This document shows, piece after piece, positions 46,902 to 60,057 of a DNA stretch of 64,000 nt. The notes below the pieces were generated by a model that was not told where the DNA came from, did not search any database, and saw nothing but the letters and a program-made list of their open reading frames with translations. The position numbers and the translations under genes were made by a program. The stretch comes from Apiospora phragmitis (taxonomy: Eukaryota; Ascomycota; Sordariomycetes; Amphisphaeriales; Apiosporaceae): the NCBI GenBank assembly GCA_038363925.1, contig JAQQWL010000011.1:62001-126000 (forward strand). The letters are read 5' to 3'. Position 1 is the first letter of the stretch. Each line of letters begins with the position of its first letter.

Positions 46902-47731
46902 TGCCTGGTTTTGAAAAACTGTGATATCTAGTCTGGCACCAGTCCCAACATGAATGTTTCAAAGGCGACTGCCTCTGTGATGTTTAATTACAAGGGGAGC
47001 TCCAAGGGATACTTAAAAAGAGGAGTATGATAGAAAGGGGAGATCTTAGAGCCGCTGATCGCACGATATAATATAGCGTCGAGCGGGGTAATAGCGTGCA
47101 TTTCATGGCTGTCAGCATGGTCGGGCGCGGTCGACTTTGCTTTCGCGCTCCGCTATACGTCCAAGGCAACCGATAGTGTCTCACTGCATCTGCACGTCAA
47201 GCGTAGACTGCAGCTAGCCAGTGATTGCCTGGCCTGCCACGACCAGTCAAAAGAGCGTTGACTCATGGCCCACCTGCGGGGTCCTCTCGGGATCGAGGCT
47301 TCTCGTGTGTTCATCCATCTCGGACTTTTATCCGAGTTGGTTTCGGTCCTGCCTGCTTGCCTGGGGTCTTTCGATTCGTTGGGAGCCGTCATGATTAAGG
47401 CAGGCTGAGACACGAACCAGTCCTGGTGGCCCTTGGCATGCAGGCAAGCAACTGAAGGCAGGTTCATTGGCTATCGTGAATTAATTGCTCTTCTTTGCTT
47501 TCGGCGGCCGTTGACCTCGTATGGACACCCGCCGATCCAGGCCAACAAAGCCCCCCACCCCCTCGCGTGACTGAAATATTGGCTACTTGCCCATTGACGC
47601 ATATGTGGCTCTCAAAGATTGATCCGGTATGGCTAACCTAGCTTGTTAGTATTACCATATGGGCAGGACTCTGCCGTTGTAAATGGTAAATCAACATTGC
47701 TACTGGTTTGTAGATCTTCATGAATTGAGTC
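46902..47731. other. Intergenic region
   Basis: Between two minus-strand genes. CTTTTTAAG around 47012-47020 (minus sense) is a weak TATA-like candidate for the gene at 45949-46901. Nothing else recognised. Confidence 0.4.
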
Positions 47732-50700
47732 TCAAAAGAACAGCCATTGTATGATCCCACGCGGCTGGAGAATACGGTCAGGAGGACCATTCGTAGGATC
47801 CCTCTGGCCCATCATGGTGCTACTCAGAGCCTCTCCCGGCCCTCCGACGGTAGGGGTCACCAACTTGTGCTTCGGCCTGGCCCTCCTCGCCACCGCCGAG
47901 GTGATGCATGCTTCCAACCGCTCCGCCTCTTCGGTTAGGGAATGGATAGAGTACACCTCTACCAGGGCCATCGGCGTGACCCGCGGGTATCCAGGCAGAC
48001 GTCGATGCCGGACGGCCGGACAAGCAGGGTCGGACCCATGCTGGAGGAATGCCTCGAGGATCTGCGCCCACGTCTGAGCCTTTTGCCTCCATACCCGAGG
48101 GTCGTCCGGCGGGCCTGGCCGTCTAGCTAGATGCCAAAACGCGTCCAGGATGGCGCCCTGCCAGGGCGTCATGCCCCCGTCAAAAGACATGTTGGGGTCT
48201 ATGCCGCTTGCCAGAATTCGCCGAACCAGGTCTAGATTGGGTTCCTTGGGCTTATTCATGCTGGTCAACCCACAAGTTGCCGAGAAGGCCTGCATCAAGA
48301 GCCAGTGGTTCACTTCGTGCTCCACCGCGACGTGGCCGGCATCGTACTTCATGTCGACGTAGTGCGTGAGTCCGAACGCCCTGGCCAGGTCGAAGAATGT
48401 GCTACGTCCTCCCAGAGTCTTGCCTCCGGGAGGGACCTCGATGGCTTGGGACCAGTGCGGGCGTTGACGATCTAGCTCTTCGAAGTCTTCTCCTTCTATG
48501 TCTTCTAGGTATGCCGGGGTATTGATTGGTTTTGGAATCGCCTTCCAATTACTGCGTACCACCTCGGAGTTCACCAGGCTTATGTCCCCGGCTTCACTTT
48601 CGTCGTCTGGGAGAGAATGCCAGCTGTCGTTGGAGCTACTGCTCCTACTCGAGGAACACGACAGTTGCGAATCGGCCTGCAAATAGGGGGCGACAGTTTT
48701 GGTATTTCGCCAGTGGTATTCGGTGGCGATGTCGAGTTGGTCGAGTAGCTTGGGAAACCCGCAGTGAAGATCATTCTCCGCTTCTCTCGCGTAGTTCAAA
48801 GCATCAACGACGATTCTCAAGTCCAACCTTCCGTGGTGTGCAGGGTCCAATGTCTTCAGCCTCATGATGCGAGACTTTAGCATTGCGAGATTGGGACTGA
48901 AGCCAAGCCCCATAGTGGTTGAGGTGAGACTGCTCCAGACATCGGGTTTTGCCAGCCAGTCGGAGACCGTTCGGTGCAGGTAAAGGACGCGGCAGTCGGG
49001 TTTAAAGGACGAGAATCTAGGGTTGGTAGTTTCGAGGAGACCTGCACACACGCTTTTCAAGCGCGCATCCATGGTTTCGCATCTCTCTGCGATTTCCTCC
49101 TCGGTATATGGCTGTATGGGCGAAGTTTCCACCAGCAGATCCTCTTCCTCGTCGGCCCACGACAGATTGAGGAGTGTCACCAGGCCAGGCGATCCGCTCT
49201 GAGCAGCGCGGTAGACCTGAAAGATTTGGGACATCTGCGTGCGGTAGAAAGGGTCCACGCAGTCTAGGACGTGTTTGTAAAGTGCCTCGAGGTCGCTGGG
49301 AAGGTAGGAGACCCGTTTCTTCAAATCCGAGAGGCGGTTGTAGTCGGAGAGACCTCGGAGCAGCGACCTCGTGACGAGCTTGACCCACAAGAACACCCCC
49401 CTCGCCTTGTGTACTATGCCAGATACCAGCCGGGAGGCCTCGTCGGGGTTTCGCCTTATCAACTGCTTCATGTGCCGATGGTTATACAGATGGGAGCTGA
49501 CGTATTCTTTGATATCTTGTTTTGACAAGTCTTGGAGCCGTAGTCCCGGTAGGTCTCGGAAGGCCTGTTCGAAAACTGGCAGAGGCCTACTGGAAATGCA
49601 GAACTTGACCCCTGGTAGGGCGGCATGTCGCAGGAAGAATTCCGTGATTTCCAGATAGTCGCCAGCATACTCGTCCAGTCCGTCTATGAAGAAGCAGAGG
49701 TTAAATTTTCTTTGGAGAGAGACAACCATGTCCCGAAAGGCCTGTTTTAGTTGTGACAAGGTAAGGTTCGGTGGCTTTGAGGGCAAGAGAGGCGAATCTG
49801 GCGAAAGATTCCTTTTCGAAAGCAGAGTCCGAGCTCTCGTGTAATGGGCGGTCCACGTCTCCGGTAGCACTTGTTCGAGCATATCTCGGTGGCGATGGAA
49901 TATTTGAAGCAACAAAGATCGTAGCAATCCGCTCTGCGATCTTTGGTCCTCGTCTCCGCTATCCCAGAAGAAGAAGCCCGAAGTGTCCACGGGACGATCT
50001 TGGGACCAAGACGCTAGTTCATCTCTTGTCTTGCCATGCTCGAAAAGGTATTTCATGAGAGTCGATTTCCCCGAACCGAGTTTGCCGTTGACCCAGTATA
50101 TGCCGTGCCCATGGCGAAGCCACGCCACAAGGTTGTGACCGGGCCTTTTAGTTGACCCCGGCTCCTCATGGGCCCAACGCAATGTTTGAGGATGTGCCGC
50201 CTCGATGCTTTCTCTTCGGGTCACCATCGACGAGAAGGAGAGACTCCCTAGTATTTCGTTCTCCGTCATGAGCATGCACATCTTCTCCTCCATGGCCATT
50301 TCAGTTCCAGAACGGTCCTCTGCTGCACAGCGGTGGCGGTCAGTGCCGGCCAGCGCGGACGCAAAAGACCCAGTGGCATCTACTTGGCCGCCAGTTAAGC
50401 CCGCAAGCTTTTGCACATTGGTCACGGGCTTGCTTGCGAGCGACTCCTGGATCTGGATAAGCCTTTCCGACTGCACCTTGAGTTGACCAGCAAAGGAGTC
50501 GCGCGAAGTCAGAAATGCGTCTATGATCCGCTGGGTGGATTGCTCGAGGAAAATGGAGGCGTCTGACTGCTGAACGGCAAGAGTATGAAGTGAACGGCTG
50601 TCGTCAAGTCAAGTCAACTGAACTGCCAACATAGGAAACCGGTCTGTACAACAAATGTCGTAGGCGGCATGCCAAGAGACCCCTGACGTACCGGAAGGAC

Positions 50701-51291
50701 ACCAGAATCCGAAACTCCATTTCATCCCGGAGGTCGCGAAGGGTGGCTGCCATCTCCTCGATCTCCCGCCTACTCCAGATCGCTTCTAGCGCTTTGCGGA
50801 AGCTCTCCCACTTCCGAAACGCCGGAGCCTTTGCACGCTCATCGGCTTTCGAGCCTTGACCTCCAAACAGTACTTGAGCCCGTATGGTGGTTGACGATGC
50901 CATCGAATTCGATGCTGATTCTGGGCTTGCTACCACCGGTTTCTTGCCATCCGGCGGGGCGGCCGAGAGTTTCAGCTTGTTTAAGCGCTTAGCCAGCTCC
51001 TCCGCGAGGGCCACGCACCGTACGCACATATTATCCAATGCTTCATCGTCATCGTCATCGTCGCCTCCTAGGGAGTACTGCTGCCCTAAGCGCCGGTTCT
51101 CGGGCAGCTTTCTCCTGAAGTCCCTGGGTGAGAGTGAGCAGGTCCGACGTGACAACCTCGGTGTCAACAATCGAGCTCAGAGCACCGTCTTTCGATCTGT
51201 ACAATTTGCGCGTGTTCGACAGCAGCTTGCTGCCAAAGTCGACAAACGTTATGATGGTGCTAGCCACTGAGAGAGCACTCAGTGCGTCCAT
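47732..51291 (-). CDS. NACHT-domain NOD-like receptor (STAND protein)
   Basis: Exons on the minus strand: 51291-50692 and 50597-47732; about 1154 residues when one extra base in exon 1 is discounted. The N-terminal 190 residues form the helical domain found on fungal STAND proteins (ALSALSVASTIITFVDFG), with an Asp run and a long charged helix. The NACHT NTPase follows: Walker A GKLGSGKST at about 371-379, Walker B FFIDGLDEY at about 501-509, then VKFCISSRPLP (sensor region). A winged-helix-like part comes next (LYKHVLDCVDPFYRTQMSQIF), then a helical C-terminal half without recognisable WD40, ankyrin or TPR repeats. Such proteins act as intracellular sensors in heterokaryon incompatibility and probably innate immunity. 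The frame break lies between about 51065 and 51130, most simply in the CCC at 51122-51124. It is followed upstream by a same-strand deaminase-fold gene. Confidence 0.9.
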
Positions 51292-51889
51292 TATCGCCTA
51301 TATGGGAATTGTCGGCTTGAGCTGTTTGCGGGGCAATGAATGCGATCAACATCACTCTGGAGGCCTGTCAGCTGAGCTGACACTGTGCGCCTTGAAAACG
51401 CCCACCTTTTGAGAGGCCTGGTCACGCGTTCGCCAAGCTTACCCCGAAAGCCCGTCATTGGTTGGTGATGTTCCACAATCGACAGTATGAAAAGGACAAA
51501 ACACTCGAAGGATATTCATGATAGTGCCAATCATGTGTGGAGATCAAATCTTGTTCAGACGAGGACGTGATAAAAAGGGGCTGAATGATACAAATGCATT
51601 GGGGTTCCCGGAACTCGTAATTAGGGAGACCAGATCACCATCTTTGGTGTCTTGATCTCTAATAACGAAGAGATTTCTCGTCTGCATCTATCCAGCCGGC
51701 ATTGGTACTTATCCATCTTCCCGTACTCAAACATGCAATCATCTATCTCTCGGTCATTCCACAGCTGCACAGCTGCAACCTCCAGGCCCCTTTCCCCTTT
51801 CCACTAACCCCCCTCTTCTAACCTACGCATAAAAGATGCTAGAGACAAAATCACATCAGGTGATCTTACGAAAATCCCTACCGCCCAAT
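51292..51889. other. Intergenic region between receptor and deaminase-fold gene
   Basis: 598 bases; 3' end of the deaminase-fold gene and promoter of the NACHT receptor. No motif I can support. Confidence 0.4.
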
Positions 51890-52715
51890 TCAGTAAGTAG
51901 CCGCGACCCCCTGCCGTACAATCGCCTCGGCGACCTCGGCGTTCGACATGGTCTCCTGGTCGTTGAGCGCGAACCAGGGCGACGCGCAGTCCGGCATGAG
52001 GTAGTATATCTGGCCCCGCGCCGCGACCTCGAGGGAGTTCCCCATCCGGCCCTCGGCGGCGAAGTCGGCGGCCCACATGCCGCCCAGCTGCAGCCAGATC
52101 TCGTAGTTTTGGCTGGGATCATAAGACGAAGAAGATGTTGTCGATGAGGAGAGATAGAAGACGGGCGCGTAAGACCGGTCCGAGCGCGGCGTGAACTTGG
52201 CGCGGAACGCGGGCGTCGAGGGCGATGGTTTGCAGGTCTTGCCCGCGGCCGACGAGGGGGTGAAGTAGCCCATTGCAGCTGGAGCATGGCTTGGCGGACA
52301 GCAGCAGGGCGTCGACGATGGGGTAGGCGCCGGGCGAGTCGAAGGAATGGTGGTACGCGAGCAGCATGTTCTCCTCGGCATGGATCGTCGTCGTTGCCAC
52401 TGCAGCAGCTGCAGGGTTTGCGCTCGAACTAATGCTTCTACTACTGTCGCTTCCCCTCGTGGAAGAAGAAGCCGTAGCAGGGACGACAGTGGTAGCGTCA
52501 GACGACGTCGTATAAGAGGTCCAGATGCCTGTCTCGCCCGCCGCGAACACCAGGGATGCGCACAGGTCGGCGTACTCGGTCGACCGCAGGCCGGAGCGGA
52601 CGTACTGGTACAGCGCGATGATGTGGCCGAGCTGCTTGTAGCTCAGCGATACGCCTTGGCCGTGGGCGTCCCGGATGCGGAAGTTGGGGAGGTCGATGAA
52701 GAGGAATTGCGGCAT
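51890..52715 (-). CDS. Cytidine-deaminase-fold protein (HAE...PCxxC)
   Basis: 274 residues when one extra base is discounted, no intron; start ATG at 52713-52715 (MPQFLFIDLPNF). The core shows the zinc-dependent deaminase pattern: HAEEN (zinc His and catalytic Glu) followed about 27 residues later by KPCSSCNG (two zinc Cys), with a helix (LLAYHHSF) and a beta strand (VDALLLSA) between them. A Ser/Thr/Ala-rich insert of about 50 residues precedes the HAE motif. The C-terminal half ends with a WLQLGGMWAADFAAEGR stretch and is otherwise unrecognised. Zinc-deaminase motifs are direct evidence; the substrate (free nucleoside, nucleotide, RNA or DNA base) cannot be told. The frame shift is in the CCC at 52269-52271, just after the Cys motif. 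It has no signal peptide, so it probably acts inside the cell. Confidence 0.75.
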
Positions 52716-52834
52716 GCTGGTCAAAATAGATTCTGCTGCTGTGTTTGAGTGGCTTGGGTATCGGTTTGTTGCTGTTGTACCCGTCGTGGATAGCGATATG
52801 TATCAGGCCGGACTGCTAGCAAAGGGACAAACCC

Positions 52835-52848
52835 TTATATATATATAT
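52835..52848 (-). promoter_or_regulatory. TATA-like element upstream of the deaminase-fold gene
   Basis: An alternating TA run of about 14 bases, 120-133 bases before the start codon at 52715, in a position suited to a TATA box for the minus-strand gene. Function inferred from position only. Confidence 0.5.
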
Positions 52849-55496
52849 CCCATCTTCTCTCATCTAGCTCCTTGCTACGCATCACTCTTCGTCTTTGACG
52901 TCTGTCGTAATCGTAGAAGGTAATCTTCGCATAGGTATAGGATGGTTCTCCCATATCGCGCTTCGCTGTCACTGAATATCACCGTTTAAGCAACTCCTCG
53001 AAGCACGTGAGGCGGATACTTTCTCATGGTATCGGGGCGCAGCGTCACCCAAAAACGAGGCCCTCGCCAACCATTTTCAACCGCGTGGGGTGCTGGCTTG
53101 TCATTGAGGCTGTTAGTGATGCTTCATCCCCCCGAATAGGAAAGTGAGCACGGTGATTTCGCATGTGGAATGCATTCCGTAATATTCCAGGGCCAAAGTG
53201 CCCTCTTACTTGTTTAGGTTGACCAGCTTACTCGCATCTCGACCAGCATCATTTCTCACTTACACCGGCCCCGGTCGTGACCTATCAAATGCATCTAGAG
53301 AATGGGACCCCTGACACGCGATCCCAGTTAGCACGTGGATCTCTCAGCACTAGAAGATGTGAGACTTGAGGCTCAGCTCTTGGATTTCCATCATGTCATC
53401 ACACTTGAATCAAATGCCAGTGACATTTTATGGGTCTATAATATTAGGGGCAGGTCTTAGTATTACAGTTCCCTGACTCAGCTATAACTGGAATAGCTAT
53501 TACAAATACTATTTCGTAGTATTTTTGCAGCCCTTGGATCTTCCGTCAGCAGTACAACATTCCATTTGGATGCTGCCAGCCAGAACGCGAAGAACGGTGG
53601 TTTAGCCCTGAATAGCTGGGTTCGGGTTCGGGCTGGGGTTCGATCAGGTCATTAAGAGGTAAATTTAGACATATTTAGCTATATATATTACCGCGACCCG
53701 ATCTTGCCGTTCCAAAATGAAGTAAGGTCCAAGATTTCTGGTTGTAAGGGGGCCAACGAGATGGCGCGCGTGTGTCCCTGACATGTCTTGTGCCCTGCCG
53801 ACGAATTCATCAACCGTCCATTTCTATCCGCATATGAGATGCGGGGAAGGATTATTAGAAGTGCCGCGAATGTTGTTTGTCTGGTGGTCTCGAAGACGAA
53901 CTCTTTCCGGCCATTGAACGGGGTCACACGTCGCGGGCCACGACTGCTGCTGGTCTTACACCGACAGTCCCCGACGGCCTTTTGGCAATAATTCCAATTC
54001 CGCTCCAGGGGAGTTCCTCGGAAGCTGACGGAGTGAATCACCCTGATAGGTTGAAACTGAGCGAGAGCATGCTGCTTACGGCATGTCTTACGTACTTGGT
54101 TTACCCATCACCCCTGTTCAGCCCTATAGCCTCATTGTCAGCACCAAGTTAAGACGATCCTATTTTCTGATCCGTCATTGGATCTGATGACCTCGAAGAC
54201 CTGGATCGTGCTTAGATCAATTGACTTAGGAACTGACGTTATCATTGCAAGCCCCACAGAAAGATTTCCAAATAATAAAACCAGGTCGAGCATTTGAGAT
54301 TTATCGCCGTGGTCGAGTGCAAGCATGCTGTAGGCAGCAGCAAAAATCAGCCACTGCTTTTGACGATTTCCTAGAAACAACATCATCCATCTGTCTTGGG
54401 TCTCAGCATGAACATAAGTATGCCGTTTCGGAATCAATCCACCTCCAAGCTCCAAGCTCCAACCTCACATCGTCAGTCTTGCAAATTCCAGCACTTGACC
54501 TTGCGAGATTGAATCATGACTCAGATCAGCAGCTAGCCACGGTAGCGCAGCAATCCATCTCAAATAACAAGACACGTGCAACTCGTTCACCGGCAGTGCA
54601 GAGAGCGTTCGAGTAATATTGAGGGCGGCAGCAGCACGCATTGGGGGCTAAATGGTGGCATGTATGCTCTAAGTTAGTCAGTTTCCCCACGTGGTGACAT
54701 GTGTTACCTGTCGGAGATTGGGGATCTAATCTGGGACTGAGCTTCGTATGCCAAAGTCTCGGGGCTCGAGGCCGCCCGCCCCTTTTAAGGGGACACAGTT
54801 ATCCTAATTAAATGGATTGGTGACGATCTCTGTGTTGCCCCGTGCGCCACACTGTGACACCGCTCTATGTTGCGCCAATACAATAAGCATCGGCGTACAC
54901 GTGTGGCCATGACACCGAGGCCATGATCTGCGCAACGTCAGGTTACTACTCTAGAGGACGGCTCTGCGGACTTACGGACGAGTGTCGGGTGTGGCACCAC
55001 AGCCGCAAAACGGTACAGATCACGCAGCACAAAGATATCGCCTGTAGTGTGGAACAGCAAGTCGTGGCTGCCATGAATACTATGAAGAGATCGAGCTTTG
55101 GAAGAGTTTCAGTATGTTTGGAGATGAGACAATATTGGAATTGGGTAGAACGGCAAGGGCTGGAGGCCGAGACACAGAACTTGCACCTTCACTTGGTACT
55201 CAGAAGCATCTCGCGCATGCTTATGGTCGAGATCTGTGACCATCAGTGGAATGAAATGCTCGAGTTTCGTGAATTGAAGCTAAGGTAATAAAACATTGAG
55301 CGAGCTATCAGCACTGGATTCCATAACTCATATCTGATCTTACCCGAGGCTTTCGGCGAAGCCATCTCGAAATATGAATATCTTCCAAAGATCTCCTAAA
55401 AACGTGTATTATTGGGCAAACCTCCTTTTCCCCTGGGGCTTTCTCTGCCGTGGCGACGCGAAGCAACTTGTCAAATCCATCCTTGCAATCATCGAC
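52849..55496. other. Intergenic region, no supported gene
   Basis: About 2.6 kb. Frames of 90-120 residues at 53688-54041 (-), 54138-54455 (-) and 54923-55288 (+) have no recognisable domain, poor start contexts or no supporting splice structure. The segment 53440-53530 is AT-rich. The PuGGTTCGGG-type triplication near 53620-53645 is a minor local repeat. Confidence 0.45.
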
Positions 55497-56712
55497 TCAG
55501 ACAGGATTCAACCCATCTCCGGAGTATTCGACACTGTACCTGACAGTCTTCTGTATGTACATTGTCCTGTCCTCCGAGAGTATGTACTCTTCTGAGCTCC
55601 TCTCCGACTTTCGGACGGCGCCCATGGCGATGGATTCCTGTCGTTCACCATCTGTCCAGTGACTGCAGTTACTCTTGGCTGGGCTGCTGACGGACTTGGC
55701 TAGACTACTGCTGTTCGGGGGTCTTTCCGATCGGTCTCGGGAGTGCGACGCAGGCATGAGTCTGGGGAACACCATGACAATCAGTGGTCGAATCTGGGGT
55801 AGGCAGGCGCAGACTATGGCGACGTTCATCTCGATGACGGTCCACATGGTTGAGGCAATGTCGTAAGTCTGGTCGTCTGTGGTTGCCTGGACGTTGATAG
55901 TAGTGATGCGAAGACATGACGTGATGACCACGCTGCTTAAGTCAGCCCTGTACGCCTGCCATTAGCTGCAAGGGATCAACATACAAGACACCAAGAGTGA
56001 AGACAACAAACAAAGCGACTTTCTGGGCGCGAGGAAGCTGCAAGAAGTATACCATTGGTAACGGTATACAGAGGATGATGAGGTCTGTGGCGATGGAAAA
56101 GCCGGAATTGGCGAACCAGAACTTGCCATTGTCGATACAGGTGCCGTCCAAGGTCCTGTCGTAAACACGTGGGACAGGGGTGCATTGGAAGATGGTGGCA
56201 GTAACCGAGGCGACACAGTAGATGGCGATAATGGTGGTCAGGACGATGCAGAACCACCTGAACCACATGACGTTGCCGAAGATGCGCAGGTACAGCAGGA
56301 GAATGGACGCCTTGGTGAGATTGATGCAAGACTTGTACGTGATTTGGCAGATCCAGAAGTACTTGAGAGCTTGCATCCTGTCATCGGGTGCCAAAATGGC
56401 GACATGGCGCCCGTAGCCGTAAATACAAGCTGCAATCATGAGACCGCCGGAAGCCAGGGCGCACACCTATTTGTCTTGGTTAGTGTCCGAAGGGCCGTCT
56501 GGAGTCTTTGAGATACTTCGAAGAGCTGGAGTCAAGTAAACTGAACCTACCAAAGCAGCCAGGACGGTGTAGTCGTCAGCTCCGATATGTCCTCCCTTTC
56601 TCATTCGAGACCAAAATCTTATGGCCACAAGTAATGGGCACGCAACAATAAACACGCCAACAGGTACGTAGATGAGATGCGCATTGCTCTCCGCGAGCGC
56701 AGCTGCCGACAT
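55497..56712 (-). CDS. SAT4/rhodopsin-like seven-helix membrane protein (three exons)
   Basis: Exons on the minus strand: 56712-56551, 56466-55985, 55932-55497; 359 residues with no frameshift. Family signatures: first helix VPVGVFIVACPLLVAIRFWSR, GADDYTVLAAL before TM2, helices around KYFWICQITYKSCINLTKAS, the extracellular Cys pair around FQCTPVPRVYD and GTCIDNGKFW, ATDLIILCIPLPMVYFLQLP, and a final helix with NVAIVCACLPQIRPLI. The C-terminal tail is Ser/Arg-rich and probably cytosolic. Like the paralogue at 36202-37570, its function is unknown. The two differ strongly in sequence, so they are not a recent duplication. Upstream, a minus-strand leader of unknown length begins beyond 56712. 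Confidence 0.93.
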
Positions 56713-59700
56713 ACTGGACCGATCGAAATGTCTCGGCAGACGCTGAGAGGATCTAGGCGAGCGAATGGCAGGACGTCGGAAGTTTATCAGGCCTACAATC
56801 CAAGGGCGATGACTATGAGCTGCAGTAGCTAGCCCCAAGCTGTGCTCCAACGTGATATCAAAGACTGATGCCGTACCACATTACTTGACCGCCGATAAGC
56901 TCGAGATGAGATTGCTGGACAGGACCTCCGGAGAGTGTGTGGTCCAGGGCCTGGCCGAAGGGCGAAAACAGGACTTGGAAATACAAATACAAGGCGTGGA
57001 CAATTGGATTGAAACTATCGGTAGCTAGGGATGGCTGTCTGTCGTGTGCTTGGCGTCGGATCTTGGTATGAAGGCATGGATGGAGGGTGCGGTAGGTGAG
57101 GAAGAAGAGGGCGAGAAGGATTTGATGCGGCTGGAAGGAGGCCTGGACATTTCCCACATATCGTCTGTCATTGAATGCAATTGTCCAAAGTAAAAGGCGA
57201 GGCAATAGCACTTCAACCTTTTCGTGCCTTCCGCTGTTTGTTAATTCCCAAGGCGTGCAATTGGTGTGGACACTGAGTCAGACCCAGTCGTAGCTGCTGT
57301 TTCCAAATTGAAGCAAAATGCCAGGCACCTCTCTGGTCAGCTGATGAGTCTCCAGCTGTCAGTCCAACGACAGGCTGGTTTCCTCCTCATCCAAATGACT
57401 CAATCCTCTAGAGAAACCGGTATGTCGGGATGTTCTGTTCTTGATGGTCCCTGTTTGTAGTTATCGTTGGTGAGCATGAGTAAGTTGGTTTGTATCAAAT
57501 GGCGAGGGCGAAAGGAGGTCGCGTAGTACAGATTTGACGAAAGGAAGGAAGCCTACATCTCGATCTCTCCCCGTCTCCTCCGAAATGGTATCTTGCATGA
57601 TTAATTGTATCCTCAAGCGATCAATGGGATATGCGTCGTTCCTATTGCTGCCAAAGGCCCATCAGTCCATTCTTTTTGGCGGTTACTGGGCCCTGGTGGC
57701 TGATGCACACTATTACTTTTCTCTCCTTCCTAGAGGCTCTTGAGCGATCTGCAAGGCCCGGGAAACTAGCAAAACGCCTCAGTTGTACGCCCGGTGCGGC
57801 TCACCCGCTCCATTGGGTGAGCATGGCATTGCTAGACGTGCCAAAGACGGCATGAAGCGACATCGGTGGTCTAGAATTGCGCTTCGTGATGGTGGGCGGG
57901 GTTGCTCGCATTCCGGGTTCTTAGCCCGCCAGTTACACCACTGGTAATTTGTCCCTTTTCCTTTTCTCCTCTCTTGTCTGTTATCCCGTTGGGGATTGTT
58001 TTGGAAGTCAAGGTTACTGAGGACCTGGGCTGTGCTACCATGTAGGGGGGGGAGTAATACGGGAGACCGCAGGCAATTGAAGAGGCAAGCAGCGGAAACT
58101 GACTATATCCGAGCTTGTCAGGCGATTTATCGGATCAACAAAGCTTTTGGGGGCGGCTTGAGATGCGCGGACCCCGAATCGTTGGCATCGTGGGGGGTTG
58201 AGATATTCCAGCTCAGCCCCAACAAGCAAAGGTCCCATTCAGATTCAAGACGCTTGATGAAGTTCAAAGCTGGCCTGTGCCATTGCTTTCGAGATCTACG
58301 ACTACTACAAGTACCATTTACTGAAGATGATGAGGGTCTGTGGCGTGAAGACAAGGGCCATCCCGGGAAGATCGCCGTGCCAAGCACCAAGCTCGCCAAC
58401 AAGCTTGGGCTAATGCGGAAATCACCAGTTAGTTGGCATCGCCAAACTCCCAGTTACTGCGGGCGAGGCTCCATGATAAGTTGCAGGGATTTTCGAACTG
58501 CAGTATTTGGTTTCGCATCTATTTGCACACACTGCACAGCGCCGAGCGGAGATAAAGTATCGCCTAGATTCTCTATATTGCTGTGTATGAGAGGTACCAT
58601 CACTACTTAGATCATTCCATTCCTATAAGATAGGATTCGGTTTTAAGCAATTGAAGGTGCTGACAGGTGCGTCCAGGTCAGTGCTAGCACAAATTTTAGG
58701 GGATCGACGCGGGCCGCTCAAGTCTCCAGTACTCCACTAACACCCGTCTGCCGCCCACTCTACCACCTGAAGGATTCCCCGATTCCCCGGTCCTATCTCA
58801 ACCTCACCTCTACCCAAGCACCCACGTCTGGGCAGCTTGTGCCAATCTAATTGTTCTGGATTTAATTATACACACATCTGGGAAAATCCTTGATTTGATC
58901 TTGCTAGATATGAATAGCATCAACAAAACGAAACGAATGCGATGAAAGGCTACTATTAATGTCGTAATGCGATACCCTCCTGCACCAAGCCACACACACA
59001 CACACACACACGCTGACCAAGTGTTCCAAGTTCAAGACATTCTGCTGTCAGCATTGCATTGCCGATGTCAGGAGAATGGTTGATTCAGAACCCCATGTCT
59101 TGACCGTTTTCTGGCGTGCCACCTTGGACAACCTGGAAGTGCTTTGGGGTTCGTGTCCTCGGGAGGTATTGATCCTTGCCTGTGTCACCGGTCCACGCCA
59201 TTCGACCGCTTATCTGGATCATGCATACATACACCTCCAGTTGCGTACTAGGAAGAATAAGTAGAAGAAAATCTTGACAGGAGAGGTGGTGCGATTGGTT
59301 ATATAGGTATCGCTGATTGCCGAGTTTCTGCTTACCGTTCGAAGTGATGGTGGACATGTGGTGAGCTTCCAGTGAATGCAAGATGAAATTTGGAATCCGA
59401 CGATAGGCACTCAACCTTCATTCGACGACAGCGATAGGGACAGCACCAACCCTCCAATTGGGATGCCAATCATCACTCCACCTGGTTCTAACCCTCTACT
59501 GAGTGGCCTTCACTTGTTTACCTACCTTCATGAGGGAAACGATTTGCCCTAGGCCTCCGTCTATCTCCCTCACTTAATTCATCTCCGTCACGAGGGCCTC
59601 ACACCACGAGCCGATCACGCCACACCAACGCGGCTCTCGATCTTGTATTCTACCGGAAAGCAAGAAAAGAAATCTTGTATCGCTCTCTGCTGTGCTTAGC

Positions 59701-60057
59701 TGACCCTGTGGCCTTTCCCCCCATCCTTCGCACAATCGCACAACACCAACACCTTGTTTCGCACGTGGGCGGGAAACCAACAAGCTTGCTTTGCTTCCCT
59801 TTCCGTCAAGGCATCCTGCCGTCTAGTTTATCAACTTTGCTTGCTCAACGCAACCGAGCGCGCAACCTAGTGTTACTGACTTGCAACCAGTCGGGGCATA
59901 TTATCTCCTTTTCCCATTTTCGTTCCCCCTTGCGTCCGCTGCCTCGCTTCAGCTCGATCGATCATTCGCTCCTTGCTTTTCTTGGTGTCTGCAGACAACC
60001 TTATTCATCACCCCCATCGCATCGCTCATCTGCTCTTGGACGCCACTGCGATCAACC
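56713..60057. other. Intergenic region, no supported gene
   Basis: About 3.3 kb with no gene that I can support. A 204-residue plus-strand frame at 57996-58610 has patchy composition, no domain and no family resemblance. A CA repeat lies at 58990-59011. The final 400 bases are pyrimidine-rich and probably include the promoter and leader of the MFS gene at 60058. Confidence 0.5.
58990..59011. repeat. (CA)n microsatellite
   Basis: Eleven CA units without interruption. Confidence 0.95.

Noticed and set aside
54923..55288. 121-codon plus-strand open frame
   Set aside because: No recognisable features; overlaps no other evidence of a gene.
57996..58610. 204-codon plus-strand open frame
   Set aside because: No domain, uneven composition, and no neighbouring exons or homologous feel.
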